Below are positions 5,771-8,959 of a DNA stretch of 8,959 bases, in pieces. The stretch spans positions 1 through 8,959 of the forward strand of contig JAFAMK010000409.1 in NCBI GenBank assembly GCA_019233415.1, read 5' to 3'. The stretch's first letter is position 1. Each line of letters opens with the position of its first letter. The notes under the pieces are model-generated. The model was not told the origin of the DNA. It did no database searches and saw only the letters and a program-made list of their open reading frames with translations. The position numbers were made by a program, and so were the translations under genes. Source of the DNA: Vulcanimicrobiota bacterium. GTDB taxonomy: Bacteria > Vulcanimicrobiota > Vulcanimicrobiia > Vulcanimicrobiales > Vulcanimicrobiaceae.

Positions 5771-7351
5771 TCAGCTGCGTTTGCGCGAGCTGCGCGGCGA
5801 TTCCGCCATGACGAGCGGGCGCAGTGCGAGCGCGCGCGCGACGAGCGCGGGCGAGCGCGTGACCTCGAACTTCGCGAACAAGCGTTTCAGGTGGTTGCGG
5901 ATCGTGAACTCGCTGCGGTTCCACGACGCAGCCATCTGTTTCACCGAGATGCCGTCGCAGAGCGCCTCCAGCACGCGGCGCTCCGACGGTGGCAGAAGAT
6001 CCCACGGGTTCTCGCCCGCCGGCGGCGCGCTGCTCGCGCTCGCGTTCGCGCGCGGCGTGCGGGCGAACGCGACGGCCAGCGGGTGGTGTGGCGTCGCGTC
6101 GAGCAGCGGTCCGATCCGCCGGCCGTCGGCCGTCTCGCCGAACGCGACGAGGTCCGCGCACGCGTAGGCGGCGCGCCGCCGGTACTGCAGCGCATCCCAG
6201 CGCTCGCGCGCGTCGCGCAGCAGCGCGATCCCCTGCGCGCGGTCGCCGAGCACCGCCTGCACCGTCCCGCGCGCCTGCAGCTCGAGCGCGTGCACGCGCC
6301 GGTCGGCGGTCAGCGAGAAGCGGCCGTCGTCGTCCTTGCGCATCCCCGAATAGCGCGTCAGCCACTCCGACGCGAGCGGCGGATCGATTCGCGCCGCGAC
6401 GCACGCGACGTCGAGAAACGCGATCTGATCTTCGATGCGCGCCGGCGACGGCGCGCCGCGGAAGAGGTCGGCTGCGCGCAGCATCGAGCGGCGCGCGGCG
6501 ACCGGCTCGCCCAGCAGCCGGAAGATGTCGGCGGTCTCGATGAACGCTTCGGCCCGCAGCGTGGCGTGGTGCGCGAGTGCTCCGGCGCGCTCGAGGCCGT
6601 CGAGCGCGCCGTCCGCGTCACCGTCGTTCAGCGTGCACAGCGCGAGGTGAACCGCGACTTGAAAGCGGTGCTCGGCGGCCGACGCGGGCCACACCATCTT
6701 CGCGTCCTGCGCGCGTACGAACACGGCCAGCTGCGGGTCGGGGAGTTCGGCCGCGAAGACCGCGAGCGGATGTAGGATCGAGCCGACCAGAAAGTCGTCG
6801 CGCTCGGCCGACGCGCGTACCGTGCTCAGCGCGAGGCGAAAGAGCCGCACCGCGCCGGCGAACTCGCCGCGCGCTTCCAGGAGCCACGCGCTCAGCGCGA
6901 ACCCGCGCGCGGCCTGCAGGTCCGCGGCGTCGTCGAGCGAGGCCGAGAGCCAGCGGTCCGCGTCGTCGAGCCGGCGGTCGGCGTACGCCGCCCAGGCGAG
7001 GTGGTAGGCCGCCTCGGCGCGCACGGCGCGCGCCTTCGACTCGCGGTGCACCGCTTCGAGCCGCGCCAGGCCGTCCGGAGCGTCGCCGGCGCGGAAGGTC
7101 GCGATCCCGAGCAGAACCGCGGCGGTCTCGTTGCGCGGCTCGCGCCGCAGGAGCGCCGCCGCCTCGGCTCGTGCCGCGGCGGCGTCGCCCGTGCGCAACA
7201 GGATGCGTATGCCGAGGAGCGCGGCATCGGCGGCCTCAGGGCCGCGCGCCCGCGCGGTGGCGGATGCGATCTGGAGCGCTTCGTCGTATGTGCCAACGCC
7301 GAACAGCTCATAGGCATGCGTGAGGGTCGAGACTGCTTTCGGCCGTGGCAT
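5771..7351 (-). CDS. TPR-like helical-repeat transcription regulator with C-terminal LuxR HTH
   Basis: This 526-residue protein ends in a LuxR/GerE-type domain (about 450-515): LPPSERRVLEALCDGISVKQMA, then NRSEFTIRNHLKRLFAKFEV, the recognition-helix region, then ALVARALAL. Residues 1 to about 420 are pairs of amphipathic helices in TPR style (AYELFGVGTYDEALQIA; AAYHLAWAAYADRRLDDADRWL; AVHLALCTLNDGDADGALDGLERAG). An Arg/Ala-rich linker follows. There is no Walker A motif, receiver or autoinducer-binding domain, so this is neither a MalT/LAL ATPase nor a LuxI partner nor a response regulator. A TPR sensor binding a peptide or protein is inferred. The ATG at 7351 has no ribosome binding site at normal distance; GGAGGAGG lies about 40 nt upstream, just past the stop of the peptide gene, in the same frame. 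Translational coupling to that gene is likely. Stop-to-stop gap with the VOC gene is 3 bp. Confidence 0.85.
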   Translation of the reverse strand: MPRPKAVSTLTHAYELFGVGTYDEALQIASATARARGPEAADAALLGIRILLRTGDAAAARAEAAALLRREPRNETAAVLLGIATFRAGDAPDGLARLEAVHRESKARAVRAEAAYHLAWAAYADRRLDDADRWLSASLDDAADLQAARGFALSAWLLEARGEFAGAVRLFRLALSTVRASAERDDFLVGSILHPLAVFAAELPDPQLAVFVRAQDAKMVWPASAAEHRFQVAVHLALCTLNDGDADGALDGLERAGALAHHATLRAEAFIETADIFRLLGEPVAARRSMLRAADLFRGAPSPARIEDQIAFLDVACVAARIDPPLASEWLTRYSGMRKDDDGRFSLTADRRVHALELQARGTVQAVLGDRAQGIALLRDARERWDALQYRRRAAYACADLVAFGETADGRRIGPLLDATPHHPLAVAFARTPRANASASSAPPAGENPWDLLPPSERRVLEALCDGISVKQMAASWNRSEFTIRNHLKRLFAKFEVTRSPALVARALALRPLVMAESPRSSRKRS

Positions 7352-7359
7352 CGTCGTAC

Positions 7360-7395
7360 GTGGAGGAAGGCGCCACCCGGTACGCCGGCTCCTCC
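7360..7395 (-). promoter_or_regulatory. Hairpin pairing a displaced Shine-Dalgarno with its complement
   Basis: In the 48-nt gap between the peptide stop and the LuxR-type ATG, GGAGGA (7395-7390, minus strand) can pair with TCCTCC (7367-7362). An inner GGCG/CGCC stem is separated by a small interior loop. The downstream arm ends 10 nt before the ATG. There is no T-tract, so a translational rather than termination role is more likely. Confidence 0.4.
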
Positions 7396-7399
7396 TCGC

Positions 7400-7552
7400 T
7401 TAGCCGGGCGGTCCTCCTGACGAGAGGGTGAACGCCTGGGGTGAGCCGGGCGGTCCGCCGGCCGACAGCGTGGCGGTGCTGGCGACGCCGGTCGTTGCGG
7501 CGCCGAACACCACGCCGAGCGTAAGCGCGGCGGCCAGGAGCGCGTTGAGCAT
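7400..7552 (-). CDS. Small exported peptide precursor with duplicated GGPPG motif
   Basis: This 50-residue gene has the best ribosome binding site of the cassette: AAGGAGA, 9 nt before the ATG at 7552. Residues 2-24 are hydrophobic (LNALLAAALTLGVVFGAATT), followed by GVASTA, a plausible signal-peptidase site. The n-region lacks Lys or Arg, which is unusual for a Sec signal, so a membrane anchor is an alternative. The mature part has TLSAGGPPG (28-36), spacer SPQAF and TLSSGGPPG (42-50), and ends exactly at the second repeat with TAA. The two copies differ at third positions without changing residues, except one Ala/Ser swap, which supports real translation. It lies between a CheB/CheR-PAS gene and a TPR-LuxR gene on the same strand. 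I do not recognise the family. A secreted signal precursor is inferred from context; a small membrane or envelope peptide is the main alternative. Confidence 0.7.
   Translation of the reverse strand: MLNALLAAALTLGVVFGAATTGVASTATLSAGGPPGSPQAFTLSSGGPPG
7403..7471 (-). repeat. Two in-frame 27-nt repeats encoding TLS(A/S)GGPPG
   Basis: Copies at 7445-7471 and 7403-7429 start 42 nt apart. They differ at 5 of 27 bases: three silent third-position changes and one two-base codon change (GCC to TCA, Ala to Ser). The last 12 bases are identical in both. Confidence 0.85.
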
Positions 7553-7561
7553 GAGCTGGGT

Positions 7562-7568
7562 TCTCCTT
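7562..7568 (-). promoter_or_regulatory. Ribosome binding site of the peptide gene
   Basis: AAGGAGA on the minus strand, 9 nt before the ATG at 7552. It fixes the start of the short peptide gene and is the strongest Shine-Dalgarno sequence on this strand of the window. Confidence 0.75.
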
Positions 7569-7575
7569 CGAGGGA

Positions 7576-7597
7576 TGATGGCTCAGGTGAGCCATCA
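7576..7597. promoter_or_regulatory. 22-bp inverted repeat, candidate operator
   Basis: Perfect 10-bp arms TGATGGCTCA and TGAGCCATCA flank a 2-bp GG centre. It lies 7 bp before the ribosome binding site of the peptide gene, in the 78-nt gap after the CheB/CheR-PAS stop. The size and compact centre suit a dimeric regulator; LuxR-type proteins bind about 20-bp dyads. The tight centre and absence of a following T-tract make a terminator less likely. Control by the TPR-LuxR protein is a guess from proximity. Confidence 0.5.
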
Positions 7598-7630
7598 CCG
7601 CGGAGGAGTCGTCGCTAGCTCAAATCGGCC

Positions 7631-8959
7631 CTAGGTCGCGGGTTCGACCCAGAACATCACACCGCCGGCGCCGTCGTTGCCGGCGAAGGAACGCGCGCGC
7701 ACGCGCACGTGCATCTCGCGCCCGTCGAGGCGCGCGCGAAAACGGTCGTCGACGGTGCGCCCCGCCAGCGCCTGCGCGACCGGATCGGCCGGCGGCGTCT
7801 GCGCGCCGTCGCCGCGCAGCGCGGGGACGGCACTGCCGAACAGCGCGGTGTAGCGTACGTTGGCGTGCACGAGCCGGCCCGTCGCGTCGAGAATCGCGAG
7901 CGGACGGTCGTCGACGGCGTTCAGCGCCGCAAGGACGCGGTCGCGTTCCCGTTGCGCGGCCATCCACTGCTGCTCGCGCGCCGACGCGAGGTCCTGAAAC
8001 TCGACGCTGCGCGCTTCCAGCTCGTCGTTGGTCGCGTTCAGCTCCTCGACGGTCGCCTGCAGCTCTTCGTTGAGCGTCTCCAGCTCTTCGTTCGTCGCCT
8101 GCATCTCTTCGTTGAGCGTCTCGATCTCTTCGCCGGCCGACGCCGCTTCCTCGGCCGCGATCAGCAGGTGCTCGTTGTTGTTGCGCAGGTCGAAGTTCGC
8201 GTTGGTCAATTCGTCGTTCGCGATGACGAGCGCGCGGTGGCGGTGGACGAGCCGGTCGGCTTTTTCGCCCAGTTCGCGTACCTCGGCGCGCAGCCCCGTG
8301 ATCGCCTGCTCGGCCTCGCGCCGCGCGCGAACCTGCGCGGTGATCTCGACGATCATGATCGCGACGGCGTCGATCGCGCCGTCGTCGCCGCGCTGCGGGA
8401 CGCAGGTGATCGCGACGTAGCGCGCGTCGTCGGTCAGCGGGTCGACCAGTTCCAGCTCGTGCTCCTGCGGCACGTCCTGCTCGCCGCTCAGCGCGGCGTC
8501 GATCGAGGCGCGCACGGCGGCGGCCGAGATCCCGCTGATCGCGTGGATCAGGTCCTCGCCGATTCCGATCCCGTGCACGTTGAGGAAGCCCCGCGCCGCC
8601 GGGTTGATCGCCTCGATGTCGTAGCGGCGGTCGACCAGCACGAGGCCGATCGACGACTCCAGCAGGACCGCCGCCAGCTTCTCGGCCGCGGTCGGACGCG
8701 CTCCGCCGCTGCGCGGCGGTATCGCGCTTGCACCGCGGTTCGTCGCGGCGAGGATCGCGTTCATCGCGCTGTTCGGGGCGCGATCGCTGCGGTCGGCGCG
8801 CGGCGCGGCAATCCGCTCGCGTTCGCTCGAACCGACGTCGCGGAAGCGCGAGGGCGGGATCAGCACGCGCGCGCCGTGCCGGCGGTAGACCTTGAAGATG
8901 CGGTGCAGCGGCTTGAAGTACTCGGCGAGCGGGCTCGTCGTCTCGGCCTTGCCGAGAAC
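7631..8959 (-). CDS. CheB/CheR-type fusion protein: CheR end, PAS, coiled coil, PAS (5' truncated)
   Basis: The frame is open to the window edge, so the true start lies outside. The GTG at 8866 is internal, because the 31 codons before it (VLGKAETTSPLAEYF, RIFKVYRR) are the recognisable end of a CheR methyltransferase domain. In visible numbering a disordered linker (about 40-90) is followed by PAS 1 (about 93-210, SSIGLVLVDRRYDIEAINPA). A long coiled coil (about 210-340) has the 14-residue repeats ETLNEELQATVEELNATN that are a hallmark of CheB-CheR-PAS fusions. PAS 2 (about 342-440, DRPLAILDATGRLVHANVRY) follows. The protein ends there, with no histidine kinase, GGDEF or other output domain. 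Such proteins are thought to sense signals and modify or mimic chemoreceptors; an upstream CheB domain is expected but not seen. It is the first of three same-strand genes, followed after 78 nt by the peptide gene. Confidence 0.87.
   Translation of the reverse strand, partial: VLGKAETTSPLAEYFKPLHRIFKVYRRHGARVLIPPSRFRDVGSSERERIAAPRADRSDRAPNSAMNAILAATNRGASAIPPRSGGARPTAAEKLAAVLLESSIGLVLVDRRYDIEAINPAARGFLNVHGIGIGEDLIHAISGISAAAVRASIDAALSGEQDVPQEHELELVDPLTDDARYVAITCVPQRGDDGAIDAVAIMIVEITAQVRARREAEQAITGLRAEVRELGEKADRLVHRHRALVIANDELTNANFDLRNNNEHLLIAAEEAASAGEEIETLNEEMQATNEELETLNEELQATVEELNATNDELEARSVEFQDLASAREQQWMAAQRERDRVLAALNAVDDRPLAILDATGRLVHANVRYTALFGSAVPALRGDGAQTPPADPVAQALAGRTVDDRFRARLDGREMHVRVRARSFAGNDGAGGVMFWVEPAT
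8003..8128 (-). repeat. Three 14-residue coiled-coil repeats (42-nt units)
   Basis: EIETLNEEMQATNE, ELETLNEELQATVE and ELNATNDELEARSV are successive double-heptad units within the coiled coil between the two PAS domains. They are a family trait, not a mobile or regulatory repeat. Confidence 0.85.

Noticed and set aside
5771..7351. MalT/LAL-type ATPase regulator or two-component response regulator
   Set aside because: No Walker A/B motifs and no receiver-domain aspartate pocket are visible in the N-terminal region.
7308..7598. 96-codon minus-strand frame over the peptide gene
   Set aside because: Arg/His-rich with no signal or ribosome binding site; the alternative 50-codon frame has a strong ribosome binding site, a hydrophobic leader and constrained repeats.
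7428..7634. 68-codon plus-strand frame opposite the peptide gene
   Set aside because: It is antisense to the peptide, has no ribosome binding site, and its hydrophobic part is a reflection of the peptide's codons.
7631..8866. Complete 411-residue gene starting at GTG 8866
   Set aside because: The frame continues open to the window edge and the upstream codons encode the recognisable end of a CheR domain, so the gene is 5' truncated.

Overview
The window looks like a piece of a high-GC, diderm (outer-membrane-bearing) bacterial chromosome. It holds a TonB-dependent receptor, a trimeric-type porin and a lipobox lipoprotein, in dense coding with strong G/C preference at codon third positions. 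The style of the TonB receptor end (glycine/proline/cysteine-rich surface loops), next to a one-component LuxR protein and a CheB/CheR-PAS fusion, reminds me of Candidatus Eremiobacterota/Vulcanimicrobiota (WPS-2). That assignment is inference from protein style; no rRNA or marker gene is present. I see no mobile element, CRISPR array, tRNA or rRNA.

Layout. Bases 2-967 (+) are the C-terminal barrel of a TonB-dependent receptor, truncated by the window edge. It collides stop-to-stop with a minus-strand MocR-type regulator (964-2421), a GntR winged helix fused to an aminotransferase fold. A small unknown gene (2473-2811, minus) lies just upstream of the regulator and may share its transcript. 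An intrinsic terminator (2861-2890) closes the porin gene (2907-4451, minus), whose leader contains two mutually exclusive small hairpins. The next minus-strand gene, a COG4315-type lipoprotein (4662-5225), ends at a 17-bp perfect-stem hairpin. Divergent from it, 53 bp away, is a PhnB-like VOC-fold gene (5279-5767, plus).

The right-hand 3.2 kb is the most interesting part: a minus-strand signalling cassette. It begins outside the window with a CheB/CheR-PAS fusion (7631-8959, 5' truncated). Next is a 50-residue exported-looking peptide gene (7400-7552) with a strong ribosome binding site and a duplicated TLS(A/S)GGPPG motif ending exactly at its C-terminus. Last is a 526-residue TPR-like helical-repeat protein with a C-terminal LuxR DNA-binding domain (5771-7351). 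A 22-nt inverted repeat lies just upstream of the peptide's ribosome binding site. A secreted peptide precursor beside a helical-repeat transcription factor recalls the logic of RRNPP peptide quorum sensing in Firmicutes, but with a LuxR output domain and a CheB/CheR-PAS partner. I propose it as a candidate undescribed peptide-signalling system. The genes and repeats are seen directly; the signalling role is inference.

The remaining genes (receptor, porin, lipoprotein, VOC protein, MocR) are cell-envelope or regulatory genes with no clear shared pathway.
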